Source of the DNA: Berberis thunbergii
Taxonomy: Eukaryota; Streptophyta; Magnoliopsida; Ranunculales; Berberidaceae
NCBI GenBank assembly: GCA_003290165.1
Contig: QNQO01002058.1
Span: 62,001-126,000 of the forward strand
Direction of reading: 5' to 3'
DNA length: 64,000 nt
Position 1 is the stretch's first letter; the number at the start of each line of letters is the position of its first letter. Below, one piece after another: positions 21,420 to 32,743 of this stretch. The notes beneath the pieces were generated by a model, which made no database searches, was not told the DNA's origin, and saw nothing but the letters and a program-made list of their open reading frames with translations. Position numbers and translations under genes: made by a program.

Positions 21420-24400
21420 ATGCAAACCAGGATGCAGGAAATAAATGAGCGACTTAGCGCTATGGAGGAACGACAGACCAGTCGAATGCATAGACTGGAA
21501 AGCAGAATGGACCAGTTGAACACTTTGGGAGAACAGATTAGTCGGTTGGATGGACTCTTTTCACTGGCAGACAGAGTGGATTCGCTAGCTGAGCATGTTG
21601 ATAACTTAGAGGGAAGAACAGTCGCAATGGAAGAGTCGCCTCACCCCACAGCTCAGGTGATGAGTGACTTCCAATTACAGTTGGAGGACTTATTTGCAAG
21701 GGTTGGCTTGCTCACTAAGGCCACAGGGACGACCGATCACCCTAGGATGAAAGTACCCGAGCCAAAGTCATATGCTGGGGCACGAGATGGGAAGGAGTTA
21801 GAGAACTTCTTGTTTGATCTGGAGCAGTATTTTCGCGCGGTGAACCCCGAATCTGAAGAAGCCAAGATTACCATGGCGACCATGTACTTAGCAGGTGATG
21901 CAAAGCTATGGTGGAGAACCAAATATGCAGATATGGAAGAAGGTCGCATCCTTATTAGAACTTGGGCAGACCTCAAGAAGGAGCTCAGAAATCAATTCTT
22001 GCCTGAGAACACTGATTTCTTAGCAAGGAGGAAGCTCCACACCATCAAACAGACAGGCAATATTCGAGACTATGTCCGACAATTCTCAACTTGCTTGCTA
22101 GATATTCGAGACATGTCTGAGAAGGACAAAGTTTTCTGTTTCATGGAACAAGCTCATCCGCTTCTACAAGCAGAATTGCAAAGGCAGAAGGTGACAGACA
22201 TTACAAGTGCAATTGCGGCAGCAGAAAGGTTTGGTGATTATATGCCCATGACTGGATCCACTTCGCTCAATCACTCCACAGCTAGAACTGGCAGTACCAA
22301 TTCAAGCTCAGGGTCGAATGCTCGCTCACCTCACCAAAATTGGGGAAACTCAAGTCAGAACCGAGGAAACTATAATTCCCGGCCGTCCAATCAGAATTGG
22401 AGTTCCAACAAAAATTGGAATGCCAGCTCCAGCAACTCAAATTATAACAACAAAGGAGGGCAAAACTACTCTGGGCAGTGGAGACCATCTGCCCCTGCCC
22501 CATGCATTCTTTGCAATAGTAGAGATCACCCAACAGGCAAATGTCCATCCAAACCAGCTCTACACTCATTAATGTCCTTGCTTCAAGCAGAACCTTCTAA
22601 CCAGACCGCATCGAGCTCGAACCCCACCAACAATGAGACCTCCCAAATGGGAGCTCTACGCAAGCTCAATGCCGTCAAAGGAGAAATGTATGAGCATCCA
22701 CACAAGAAGGCTTTACAATACATCGACATCACTATCAATGGATTCCCCTCCCAAGCATTGTTGGATTCCGGAGCGACAGACAATTTTATTGCCCCAGATG
22801 AAGCTAGACGTGTGGGTCTGAACTTAGAAGGAGATGTGGGTAAGTTGAAAGCTGTCAACTCTGAGGCAATCTCTATCAAGGGTATGGCTAGAGCTGTGCC
22901 ACTACAGGTTGGTCCATGGGAAGGAAGATCAAACTTCTTGGCCGTTCCACTTGATGATTTTAAGGTGATTCTTGGCCAAGAATTCTTCCGAGGAGCTGCA
23001 GCAGGACCATTACCTTTCATGGACTCCTTGGGGTTTTTCGGACCCAGACTACGCATTGTCCCAACCTCAATTCGACCAACAACTCATGATAGAATATTGA
23101 CGGCGCTCCAAGTCAAGAGGGGCTTGGCCAAAGGAGAAGATACATACTTAGCTGTGGCGAAGCTAGAGATGGAAGATGATACTAGCAAAATCCCTGAAGA
23201 AATTGCCCAAGTTATTGCTGATTTCAGCGAAGTGATGCCGAATGAATTGCCAAAGAATCTACCTCCCAGAAGGCTCATTGATCACGAAATTGAGTTAGTC
23301 CCTGGAGCCAAGCCACCTGCACGTAGTCCATATCGCATGAGCCCTCCAGAGCTGACTGAATTGAGAACACAACTAGTTGGCTTATTGGAGTCGGGATTCA
23401 TTCGGCCCTCTAAAGCACCTTATGGAGCACCTGTTCTTTTTCAGCGGAAACATGATGGCAGCCTTCGCCTTTGTGTCGATTATAGAGCCTTGAACAAAGT
23501 CACTATAAAGAACAAGTACCCGCTGCCGCTCATTGCAGATTTATTCGACCAACTTGGATCCGCCAGATACTTCACAAAACTCGACTTGAGATCAGGTTAC
23601 CATCAGGTCCGCATTGCTGCTGGTGATGAACCCAAAACTGCTTGTTCTACTAGATATGGGTCTTATGAGTTCCTAGTAATGCCCTTCGGCTTGACCAATG
23701 CTCCAGCTACATTTTGCACCCTTATGAATGGCCTGTTTCGTCACCTTCTGGACAAGTCTGTAGTTGTCTATCTTGACGACATTGTGGTTTATAGTGGGAC
23801 TATAGAAGAACACCTACATCATTTGCGAGAAGTGTTCCAAATCCTTAGGGATAATCATCTCTTTTTCAAGAAGGAAAAGTGCTCATTCGGCCAGACCCAG
23901 ATCAATTTCTTGGGTCATGTTATTGGGAATGGCAAGATTCGGATGGACATGGAGAAAGTCAAGGCAATCCATGATTGGAACTCTCCCAAGAACGTATCTC
24001 AACTACGTTCTTTCCTTGGACTTGCAAACTATTATCGTCGCTTCATAAGGGACTACTCTAAAAGAGCTGTTGCCCTAACAAATTTGTTGAAGCACGACCG
24101 AACATGGGAATGGGATAGGCAGTGTGAAGCTTCATTCCAAGACTTGAAATCGGCCGTGGTGAAAGATCCAGTATTGGCCTTGCCAGACATCACTAAGCCC
24201 TTTGAAGTACAAACAGATGCATCTGATTATGCCTTAGGGGGAGTTTTACTTCAAGATGGTCACCCGGTAGCATATGAGAGTCGAAAGTTGAATGATACAG
24301 AGTCTCGTTACTCAGCTCAGGAAAAGGAATTGCTAGCCATTGTACATTGTTTACGGGTGTGGAGACACTACCTCTTGGGATCTCAAGTTCTTGTTAAAAC

Positions 24401-26060
24401 GGATAATGCTGCGGCAAGCCATTTTCTTACTCAGAAGATGCTCACCTCCAAGCAATCTCGATGGCAGGAAAAATTAGCAGAATTTGACTTAGTATTGGAA
24501 TACAAGCCAGGGCGCACTAACAATGTAGCTGATGCACTCAGTAGAAGGGCGGACCTTGCAGTGCTAACCCATACCGGTCCGAGCCACACCATCTTGGAGA
24601 AGATCAAAGTCGGTCTACAGACCGATCCACAAGCGAAGGCGATTACAGAGTTGATCAAGCAGGGCAAAACTCGACGGTTCTGGATAAAAGATGGAGCAAT
24701 ACTCACCACTGGTAATCGCCTCTATGTTCCGAGAGCTTCAGGTCTGAGGAAAGAACTTTTGAGAGAATGCCATGACACCCATTGGGCGGGACATCCAGGT
24801 TGGAGACGAACACTTGCATTGCTAGAGAGGGGGTACTATTGGCCACAGATACAGGAAGATGTAATGGCCTATGTTCGAACCTGCCTTATTTGCCAGCAAG
24901 ATAAGGTTGAAAGAGATCGACCAGTAGGCTTACTCGAGCCTCTGCCTGTTCCAACTCGCCCTTGGGAAAGTGTTTCTATGGACTTCATTACGGGGTTACC
25001 GAAAGTGGAGGATTTCAGAAGTATCCTTGTAGTTGTCGACCGATTCTCAAAATATGTGACATTTGTGCCAACCGGACTGACTTGCACAGCCGAAGATACG
25101 GCGCAATTGTTCCTCAAGCATGTCGTTAAGTATTGGGGACTGCCCGAAAACATTGTTAGCGACCGTGATGCTCGCTTCACAGGAAAGTTCTGGAAGGAGT
25201 TGTTCAAGCTCTTGGGATCCAAACTTAATATGTCAACAAGCCAACATCCCCAATCCGACGGACAGACTGAGCGCTTTAACTCTATGCTTGAAGAATATCT
25301 TCGCCATTTTGTAAGTGCAAACCAGAAAAATTGGGTGGGACTACTTGATGTTGCACAATTCTGTTTCAACTTACAAAAGAGCTCAGCTACTCACTCCAGC
25401 CCCTTTCAGTTAGTCACCGGTCAGCAACCATTGACACCACATACCGTGCTGACCGGATACCAAGGACCCAGCCCCAGAGCTCTTGAATTTGTCAAAGCCT
25501 GGCAGAAAAACATTGAAGTTGCTCGAGCCTATCTTGAGAAAGCCTCCCGTCACATGAAGAAATGGGCGGACAAGAAGCGACGAATCGATCCTTTTGAAGT
25601 CGGGGACTTGGTTTTGGTGAAGTTAGATATGTTCAACAAGTATAAACGGACGGCTAGAGCACACAACAATTTGTTTCGCAAGTATGAGGGACCGGTACAG
25701 ATTATTGAGAGAGTTGGCAAAGTCTCCTACCGCGTCAAGTTACCACATTGGCTCCGCTTCACCCATCCTGTCTTCCATGCAAGTAACTTGAAGTCCTACC
25801 ATGCCGATGCCGCTGATCCCACAAGAAATGTCTCTACCCGAGCATTGCCTAAACATCCTACTAAGCCAGATCGAGAAGTGGAAGAAATCTTAGCTGACCG
25901 TCTCATCAACAACACAGGCCCGGATAGAGAGTATTTGGTCAAGTGGCAGGATGAACCTCCTTCAGAAATCAGTTGGGAGCCAGTCGAGCATCTACTGCCA
26001 TACCTCTCAAAGCTGGAAGAGTACTTGGAAAAGTTCGCTGCGAGGGCGTCAGCGAATTGA
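21420..26060 (+). CDS. Gag-Pol polyprotein, Ty3/gypsy chromovirus
   Basis: 1546 residues in a single frame. An N-terminal coiled coil (about 1-80) is followed by a retrotransposon Gag capsid region (about 105-270) and a CX2CX4HX4C zinc knuckle (Cys362 to Cys375). Next come an aspartic protease with DSGA (449-452) and reverse transcriptase with YLDD (784-787). RNase H follows, with [10 protein letters not shown] from about residue 932. Integrase has an HHCC zinc site from His1118 and a catalytic triad Asp1188, Asp1248, Glu1284. The protein ends in a chromodomain (about 1485-1540; [19 protein letters not shown]), which in this group directs integration to particular chromatin. Pol order PR-RT-RH-IN defines Ty3/gypsy. 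The start lies 14 bp after the primer site and the stop abuts the purine tract. All catalytic residues are present. Confidence 0.97.
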   Translation: MQTRMQEINERLSAMEERQTSRMHRLESRMDQLNTLGEQISRLDGLFSLADRVDSLAEHVDNLEGRTVAMEESPHPTAQVMSDFQLQLEDLFARVGLLTKATGTTDHPRMKVPEPKSYAGARDGKELENFLFDLEQYFRAVNPESEEAKITMATMYLAGDAKLWWRTKYADMEEGRILIRTWADLKKELRNQFLPENTDFLARRKLHTIKQTGNIRDYVRQFSTCLLDIRDMSEKDKVFCFMEQAHPLLQAELQRQKVTDITSAIAAAERFGDYMPMTGSTSLNHSTARTGSTNSSSGSNARSPHQNWGNSSQNRGNYNSRPSNQNWSSNKNWNASSSNSNYNNKGGQNYSGQWRPSAPAPCILCNSRDHPTGKCPSKPALHSLMSLLQAEPSNQTASSSNPTNNETSQMGALRKLNAVKGEMYEHPHKKALQYIDITINGFPSQALLDSGATDNFIAPDEARRVGLNLEGDVGKLKAVNSEAISIKGMARAVPLQVGPWEGRSNFLAVPLDDFKVILGQEFFRGAAAGPLPFMDSLGFFGPRLRIVPTSIRPTTHDRILTALQVKRGLAKGEDTYLAVAKLEMEDDTSKIPEEIAQVIADFSEVMPNELPKNLPPRRLIDHEIELVPGAKPPARSPYRMSPPELTELRTQLVGLLESGFIRPSKAPYGAPVLFQRKHDGSLRLCVDYRALNKVTIKNKYPLPLIADLFDQLGSARYFTKLDLRSGYHQVRIAAGDEPKTACSTRYGSYEFLVMPFGLTNAPATFCTLMNGLFRHLLDKSVVVYLDDIVVYSGTIEEHLHHLREVFQILRDNHLFFKKEKCSFGQTQINFLGHVIGNGKIRMDMEKVKAIHDWNSPKNVSQLRSFLGLANYYRRFIRDYSKRAVALTNLLKHDRTWEWDRQCEASFQDLKSAVVKDPVLALPDITKPFEVQTDASDYALGGVLLQDGHPVAYESRKLNDTESRYSAQEKELLAIVHCLRVWRHYLLGSQVLVKTDNAAASHFLTQKMLTSKQSRWQEKLAEFDLVLEYKPGRTNNVADALSRRADLAVLTHTGPSHTILEKIKVGLQTDPQAKAITELIKQGKTRRFWIKDGAILTTGNRLYVPRASGLRKELLRECHDTHWAGHPGWRRTLALLERGYYWPQIQEDVMAYVRTCLICQQDKVERDRPVGLLEPLPVPTRPWESVSMDFITGLPKVEDFRSILVVVDRFSKYVTFVPTGLTCTAEDTAQLFLKHVVKYWGLPENIVSDRDARFTGKFWKELFKLLGSKLNMSTSQHPQSDGQTERFNSMLEEYLRHFVSANQKNWVGLLDVAQFCFNLQKSSATHSSPFQLVTGQQPLTPHTVLTGYQGPSPRALEFVKAWQKNIEVARAYLEKASRHMKKWADKKRRIDPFEVGDLVLVKLDMFNKYKRTARAHNNLFRKYEGPVQIIERVGKVSYRVKLPHWLRFTHPVFHASNLKSYHADAADPTRNVSTRALPKHPTKPDREVEEILADRLINNTGPDREYLVKWQDEPPSEISWEPVEHLLPYLSKLEEYLEKFAARASAN

Positions 26061-26071
26061 GTGTGGGAGAG
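26061..26071 (+). promoter_or_regulatory. Polypurine tract of the nested gypsy element
   Basis: GTGTGGGAGAG lies directly between the gag-pol stop codon (26058-26060) and the 3' LTR. It primes plus-strand synthesis. Confidence 0.85.
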
Positions 26072-26519
26072 TGTAAGGACTCAAGGTCAGAGGCCATCCT
26101 AATGGTCTCAAAACTCAATGTTCCCTTTTGAAAAGTGCCCAAATGCTTAGCATCTATATTATAGGGGGAAGGTTTGAGCTCTTGACTGTGAGGACGTGTT
26201 GCCTCCATTGCATAGTCGGGCCAGACTGTACCGCTAGCATTTTTATTATTTTCTTTGCATTGCTTTTCAACTTCAAACTTGTATTCTCTTCGATCGATAG
26301 CATCGAACTAGTCTTGAGCAACGTCCTTCCGAACGTTCCTCCCCATTGTAACCTATTGAATGTGAATGAGAGCTTTTACTGACTATTGTGCATTGTTATA
26401 TTGTCTACAGATTGATATTGTGCATTCTCAAGTTAATATTTGTGCCCGTCAAAGTAACTACTCATAGGCTTACTAGTGGATTGGATAACTAGTGCCGCAC
26501 GGATTACTAGTCCGTGACA
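26072..26519 (+). repeat. 3' LTR of the nested gypsy element
   Basis: 448 bp and, as far as I can compare by eye, identical to the 5' LTR. Followed directly by the GATGC duplication. Confidence 0.95.
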
Positions 26520-27041
26520 GATGCGACCTTCTTCCATATCTGCATATTTGGTTCTCCACCATAGTTTCGCATCACCTGCTAAGTACATGGTCGTTTTGGT
26601 GACATTGGCTTCTTCTGATTCGGGGTTCACCGCGCAAAAATATTGTTCCAGATCAAACAAGAAGTTTTCTAGCTCCTTCCCATCTCGTACCCCAGCGTAT
26701 GATTTTGGCTCAGGCACTTTCATCCTAGGGTGATCAGTCATCCCTGTGGCCTTGGTCAGCAAGCCAACCCTTGCAAATAAGTCCTCTAACTGTAATTGGA
26801 AGTCACTCATCACCTGAGCTGTGGGGTGAGGCAACTCTTCCATAGTGACTGTTCTTCCCTCTAAATTGTTGACGTGCTCAGCCAGCGAATCCACTCTGTC
26901 TGCCAAGTGAAAGAATCCATCAAGGCGACTGATCTGTTCTCCCAAACAGCTCAACTGGTCCATTCTGGTTTCTAGTCTTTGCATTCAACTAGCTTGTCGT
27001 TCCTCCATAGCGCCCACTTAGTTCCTGCATCCTGGTTGCAT
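26520..27041 (-). pseudogene. Outer gypsy gag, 5' fragment
   Basis: N-terminal Gag of the outer element, on the far side of the nested copy. The frame from 26984 keeps the coiled-coil motifs ([17 protein letters not shown]) and the capsid motif [20 protein letters not shown]. The original start codon (27039-27041) is followed by a one-base deletion and an early TAA, so translation from it would stop after a few residues. Confidence 0.85.
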
Positions 27042-27054
27042 TCAACAAGCTCTG

Positions 27055-27066
27055 GCTCTGATACCA
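27055..27066 (-). promoter_or_regulatory. Primer binding site of the outer gypsy element
   Basis: Complement of TGGTATCAGAGC, two bases from the 5' LTR; the same Met-tRNA primer as in the nested copy. Confidence 0.85.
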
Positions 27067-27068
27067 AC

Positions 27069-27547
27069 TGTCACGAACTAGCAATCCGTGCGGCATTAGC
27101 TATCCAATTCACTAGTAAGCCTATGAGTAGTTACTTTGACGGGCACAAATATTAACTTGAGAATGCACAATATCAATCTGTAGACAATATAACAATGCAC
27201 AATAGTCAGCAAAAGCTTTCATTAACATTCAACAGATTACAATGGGGAGGAACGTTCGGAAGGACGTTGCTCAAGACTAGTTCGATGTTATCAATCGATG
27301 GAAATACAAGTTTGAAGTTGAAAAGCAATGCAAAGAAAACAATAAAAATGCTAGCGGTATAGTCTAGCCCAACTATGCAATGGAGGCAACACGTCCTCAC
27401 AGTCAAGAGCTCAAACCTTCCCCCTATAATATAGATGCTAAGCATTTGAGTACTTTTCAAAAGGGAACATTGAGTTTTGAGACCATTAGGAAAGTCTTAA
27501 AAGGCCTCTGACCTTGATTTCCCTGACCAACAGTACTAGTCCTGACA
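27069..27547 (-). repeat. 5' LTR of the outer gypsy element
   Basis: 479 bp, TGTCACGA to TCCTGACA on the plus strand. It differs from the partner LTR (14425-14903) at roughly ten to fifteen positions by eye. Confidence 0.9.
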
Positions 27548-28917
27548 ATTCATCGTAAGCACAAAAACCTTCCTCGTCATCACCAACCCAGCCACCATCT
27601 TCATCCCCAACCCTATTGCTTTCACAAGCCAACAGTCCATCAACAGTCGTCTGTGCCATCATCTTCTATTGCCACAGCCACCAATCGAGATCCATGTCGC
27701 GCAACACAGCCTCGTTCAGCCACCACAGCTCCATCATTCACCCTTCTCATTTCTCTCCGGTGATTGAACTCCCATCTTACTTCCTTTTTGCCACCACTGT
27801 TCATCTCCTCCTCTTTTTGTTCGTACCCACAAACAGAACGACCACCTCATCATCTTCGCCTCCATCAACCACCGTTCAGACCCCTCTCACCATCGATCGC
27901 TTCGTCGCCCTGCTCCTACCCCTCTCTCTTTTGCAGTCTCATCGTTCTTGAGATTGTGAAGAATAAAGAAGGTTTTCATTGATTTCATCCCTTCACGCGC
28001 TATTCGCACCACCACTTCCATTCACCACAACCACAGATCAAGCGATGATAGTGTTTTATTTCCTTTACCCTCTTTTTTTTATTTATAGTTGGATATTTGA
28101 TTATGGATTACAGTCTTAACATGATTAATATGCCTAGCTAAACGGGGTGGATTCGAAGCCCCGAACATGTGATTTATGAATTAATTGAATTCAATTTTCC
28201 TCACTGATTAGTGATTGTGTTTTGCTTAATTGCTTAAAGAAAACTTGTATGTTTGTTAAGATGCCAATTTTGTAAGCATGTTAGGATTTGATACTAGAGT
28301 ATAAGAAAATTTCACCTAATCGTTATAATCTTTCATTCACAAGTAGTAAATATCAAGGAACGTTTGTAAGGTTAAGTAAAAACCTAGGTTAAGTACAAGA
28401 TGTTGATCATACTTGTAATTACCTAGTTAATATTCATATTTTCCATAGAACTTAATGAACTTGGATTGTTTTTCTAACTTGTGATTCATGATTAGACAAC
28501 ATGATAAGAATAGTTTGAAAGCGACACTTAGTTTAATTCAACGAATTTAGGAAAATAATAAGTTTAATACAATGCGATCATAGTTAATCTTGAGCATTGT
28601 CTTTCGCAAGTTAATATAAGATTTATTGAAGATTGATTTATGAGCATGTGTTTGGTGTGTGGAGATAAACGCTTAGCTAATTTCTCATCTTTGTCATCTC
28701 TAAAGTTTTATGATTTTCTTTTTAGTTATTTTCATTGTTTAAATTAGAAAAATCCAATCCCCCAATATTTTATTAATTAGGTTGTTAGTTGTCTTTTAGT
28801 TATCTTTAGTGCTAGTTAGCAAGTCCTATAATCCCTGGTCTATAACGATTTCTACTTATTTTTTACTACAATCACAAAGCAGGGTGTTAAGTTGTGCACT
28901 AGTAAAATAGTGCATCG

Positions 28918-31218
28918 CCTTCTCTAATCAATCTATGTAAAAGATATTCGTAGAGATTAAAAAATATCAAGTATTGTTTATCGCTTATCGAAGTCATACT
29001 GTGGATGGAGTTGATCTTGCGAGGTCGTGTTATAGTTTTGACAGATAAGTTTTCATAAGAGCAGGGTTTGTACTATGGTTCATGGAATAACATTAATATA
29101 AGTTTGTAGTGTGCCTCCCGCACTTCCACCGAGGAAGTAATCAATTGTGGTTAATCAAACCTCAATTTAAAGGAATCTTTTTATATCCGTGTGTTTTGTG
29201 ATATATTTTTTTAACTTTATCTTATTTTAACATTTTCATGTTTGCATACTTCGTTGCTTCATATCAGCTTTTAACCATGGTAATTACATGTTTTTAAAAG
29301 TGATAATTTGACTTTCACCTTCGTTTTTCTGAACCTATCTTAGAAGTGTTTTCATTGGTGTTTGATTTAAAGTGAAGTCGAACATACATAACGGTAGTTC
29401 ACTTTTCGAAGTGTTTGTGAAACAATCATTGTTTCAAGCATATTTTTCTGTAAAGTTTTTCATATATGAAAAATGTTTTTAAAAAATTAGAGTATATACC
29501 TTCTTCTAATCGCGCTCATCAGATGTTAGCACACTTATAGTTAAATTTGGTATTTTGCATGTCGCCAACACATTGGGTGAAATTGGCATGGGGATCAAGC
29601 TATGTCAAACCCGAAGTTGATTATGTCACCCCATGATGCAATATTTTTTGGGATTGACTCGAGCTAAATAATCTTGGAATTATTGTTTGCCATCTTAAAT
29701 TGTTAATCTACTTGGAATGAAAATGATTTCACATTCAAACTTTAGTAAAATGTCTTATTTATCAGTTTGTTAGATATAAACACTTTGTAATGACAATGGA
29801 AGCTGAAGATCCCATGACCATTGCAGAAAATGTGGGAGAAATATTATTTACAAATGGGTAATCATTAAAACCCACTCTTAGAAACAAGAATTTTTCAGTC
29901 ATGATTAACCCACTTGTTGGATTTGTGGAGCATTAACCATAGCTCCACCATCATCATGGTCACAACAACCCATTTCAAAGCAGTAAGAGTTGGAAGTTCT
30001 CTTTTCAAAGTGAACTTTGCAAACTTCATGCAATTCTCAGGGTGTTCCAAATATTTAATGTAAATACACTGAGGACATGCTGATGATACATCAAATTGTC
30101 AGCCGATCATGGCTATACACGTGCCACAAACCATCATAACTAGAGATGGTCATTACAAATAAAATAAGTCGTGGTGGAAATCACTCCCCAATGACGCACC
30201 TCAATTATGAGAGGACCGTTATGAAGGAGATAAGTCATGGCGGGAATGACTCCCCCAAGGACACATCTCAATAAAGGAATAAACCGTTTAATATACGTCC
30301 CCCTTCATTGCATCATTTGAACTTAAGTCATGCACATAATTGAATACACTCATTATATAAGGTAAAATAAAAGGTATGAAAAAGACATTCCATAAACACA
30401 TTCATCACACAATGAAAATTAAATTAAATTATACTTTGTCCAAATTTAGTATTTTCCCACAGATTAACTAACTTAAGCATCGGAGTGCCTTCAACCACCA
30501 AAAATGTGGTCTTTGACAATCTTGTTTTGCAGGTCAGATCTCTAGGAGACCGGATTTGGATGCGTCACCTATACTGCACCATTGGATGAGGAAAATAGAT
30601 GAGTTGCGGATCACATTTTCTTTAAGCTGATAAGTGCGCCTATGTTCCTCAATTGCAAAAGGGACGAGCTCCACCTCCATGATACAACAACCACGAAAAA
30701 AATATGTTTTTGTCTGTGATCAAATAGAAATACTGATAGCAATACCAAGATTTTGATAGCATTATTTTCCCATTGAATACCTAAGAACAAAGAACTCCAA
30801 GGTAACGGAAACGATCAAAATGGCTAGAGACAATAACCACCCATTATCGTGCAATTAGAAAATGTATTTATATAGCCATTTCAGAAGATAAATAATTTCA
30901 CAATTGTAAAATATGGTTACAAATCAATTTAGAGTTTTGGTCAAAACTATTTTGTCTAAAAAGATAATATAAGTACCAAGCCCAAGCATGGTCTAACTCG
31001 GGGCGAGGCGGCGGTGTGCGCATGTGATTACAAGCTTAGTTATGTCCTCTCTTTTCTGCAAAAGCTGGGTACCCTTAGGGTACAAGCGCCTTTCACCAAA
31101 ACATTTTATTATAAGTTCTTCAAAGGAGGCCTCTACACTAGATGTGAACCTATTCAAGTCTCATTCCCTTGTCATAGGTTCCAATCTCCACATACAAATG
31201 TAGCTAACTTTATTAAAA
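28918..31218. other. Spacer; direct repeat at about 30140-30275
   Basis: No gene was recognised. At about 30144 and 30210 two diverged copies of a ~66-bp unit follow each other, sharing 'ataagtc-tgg-gg-aat-actcccc' and 'cacatctcaat'-type blocks. The open frame at 31014-31472 runs into the fold-back element and is low-complexity. Confidence 0.5.
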
Positions 31219-32743
31219 GGCAGCGACTACTCCACACCACCATTTCCACTTTCTCACACCATTCTACACTCTCACACCACCTACTTTCTTTCTCACACCA
31301 CCTATATAAACAAAATCCATCCATTTTTTCCCCTTACCATTCAAATCGACAACGGTTCCTCCCTCCCGCATTCAAAATTTCTCGCAAATCTCTCCCCACA
31401 CTCAAATATCTTGCAAATCTCCTCCCTATCCTTTGGAAACTCTCAAAATCTCCTCAAAATCGAAACTCTTAAACCCCAACTCAATAGATATGCATAACTT
31501 AACATAACATAGAAACCCAAACTCAAAACAGAGTAACTTTCGACCAATTGAAACCCTCAATTGAGACCGATTCTCAAGCTCATCAAACTATAAAAGTTGT
31601 AGTACTATGAGTTATCTAATAAAAACAACCTGCATCACTAGAAAATGTTTTGAAATGAGCAAGTTATGGTCATTTTAATAAAGTCGCATAAATATATCTC
31701 ACAATGAAAACGTGATAGTGTTTCTGACTTTCGGCCAACTTATGTGCTCGATCGATACCGATTCTCAAGTTGATAAAACATAAATATTGTATTACTCTTA
31801 GTTATCTAATAAACACAACTTGAATCACTTGAAAATGTTCTGAAATGATAAAGTTATGGTAATTTTACTAAAGTCGCGCAAATCTGTCTCACAATAAAAA
31901 TGGGATAGTATTTCTAACTTTCGGCCAACTTTTGTGCTTCATCAATATCGATTATCAAGTTTATCAAAATGTAAAAGTAGTAGTACTCTGATTTATCTAA
32001 TAAACACAACTTGAATCACTTAAAAATGTTTTGAAATAAGCAAGTTATAGTCATTTTACTAAAGTCGCGCAAATCTGTCCAAAAAAATTTTTGTTCACAG
32101 AGTTCAATGCGAGGAATTTGGATAACCCGCATTGTGCTATGCATTTTGCACGAGACACTGTGGGATATCCCAAAATCCCCGCATTGTGCTCTGCGTTTCG
32201 CATGGGACACTGCAGGTTATTCCAAAATCCCCGCAATGAATTATGTGAACAAAAATTTTGGGACAAATTTGTGCGACTTTAGTAAAATGACCATAACTTG
32301 CTCATTTCAAAACATTTTCAAGTTATTCAAGTTGTGTTTATTAGATAACTCAGAGTAATACAATTTTTGTGTTTTGATCAATTTGAGAATCGGTTTTGAT
32401 CAAACACATAAGTTGGCCGAAAGTCAAGAACACTATCCCATTTTTATTGCGAGACAGATTTGCGCGATTTTAGTAAAATGACCATAACTTGCTTATTTCA
32501 AAACATTTTCAAGTGATTCAACTTATTTTATTAGATAATTCATAGTATTACAACTTTCGTGTTTTGATGAGCTTGAGAATTTGTCTCAATTTAGGGTTTA
32601 AATTGGTCAAAAGTTACCCTATTTTGCATTTTTTCGTTTTGAGTTTAGATTTCTCTGTTATGCATATTTATTGGTGGTGTGAGAAAAAAAAACTCAATGG
32701 TGGTGTGAGAAAGAGGATATAGTGGTGTGGAGTAATCGTAACC
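31219..32743. mobile_element. Fold-back Mutator-like element
   Basis: 1525 bp with a perfect 9-bp duplication TTATTAAAA (31210-31218 and 32744-32752), the size typical of Mutator-like elements. The ends share an inverted repeat (GGCAGCGACTACTCCACACC against GGTTACGATTACTCCACACC). Almost the whole element is a long inverted repeat: the left arm has about three ~190-bp units containing 'gagttatctaataaa', 'caagttatggtcatttta' and 'tttcggccaactt', and the right arm has about two in inverted orientation. The centre (32080-32270) has its own inverted 'ttttgttcaca' flanks and two direct copies of a ~51-bp 'ccgcattgtgct' unit. No transposase is encoded. Confidence 0.85.

Larger units (their letters stand above)
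20945..26519 (+). mobile_element. Ty3/gypsy chromovirus, intact nested copy
   Basis: 5575 bp. Two 448-bp LTRs (20945-21392, 26072-26519) show no difference where I compared them, and the short frames they contain translate identically. The target duplication GATGC is perfect (20940-20944, 26520-26524). It has a Met-tRNA primer site, one uninterrupted gag-pol and a polypurine tract. It landed in the gag of an opposite-strand element of the same family. Compared with that element's LTR, its own is 31 bp shorter, mainly near the 5' end. It has every feature needed for autonomous retrotransposition. Confidence 0.95.
14425..27547 (-). mobile_element. Ty3/gypsy chromovirus, outer copy, degenerate
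   Basis: Minus-strand element with two 479-bp LTRs, a Met-tRNA primer site (27055-27066), a purine tract complement (14904-14914) and decayed gag-pol. Without its two nested insertions it is about 5.5 kb. The LTRs differ at several positions, so this copy is older than the nested relative at 20945. The 5-bp flanks (ACTTG and ATTCA) do not match; its target duplication is decayed or was lost in rearrangement. Confidence 0.9.
14193..28917 (+). mobile_element. Solo LTR (family A), split by a gypsy insertion
   Basis: Two parts, 14193-14424 and 27548-28917, form one ~1.6-kb LTR beginning TGATAGG and ending GTGCATCG (CA end decayed). The flanks are CCTTT and CCTTC, a 4-of-5 match for a 5-bp duplication. 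Joining is supported by the inverted copy at 62512-64000, which is collinear with both parts. No internal retrotransposon sequence follows the right end, so it is a solo LTR. A 67-bp tandem duplication lies at 14225-14347. Open frames inside (for example 27616-27951) are low-complexity. Confidence 0.75.

Noticed and set aside
31014..31472. 152-codon open frame
   Set aside because: Ser/His-rich because of 'ctcacaccacc' repeats at the left end of the fold-back element; no domain.
32080..32270. CRISPR-like repeats at the centre of the fold-back element
   Set aside because: Only two direct ~51-bp copies without regular spacers, in plant nuclear DNA; explained by the element's structure.
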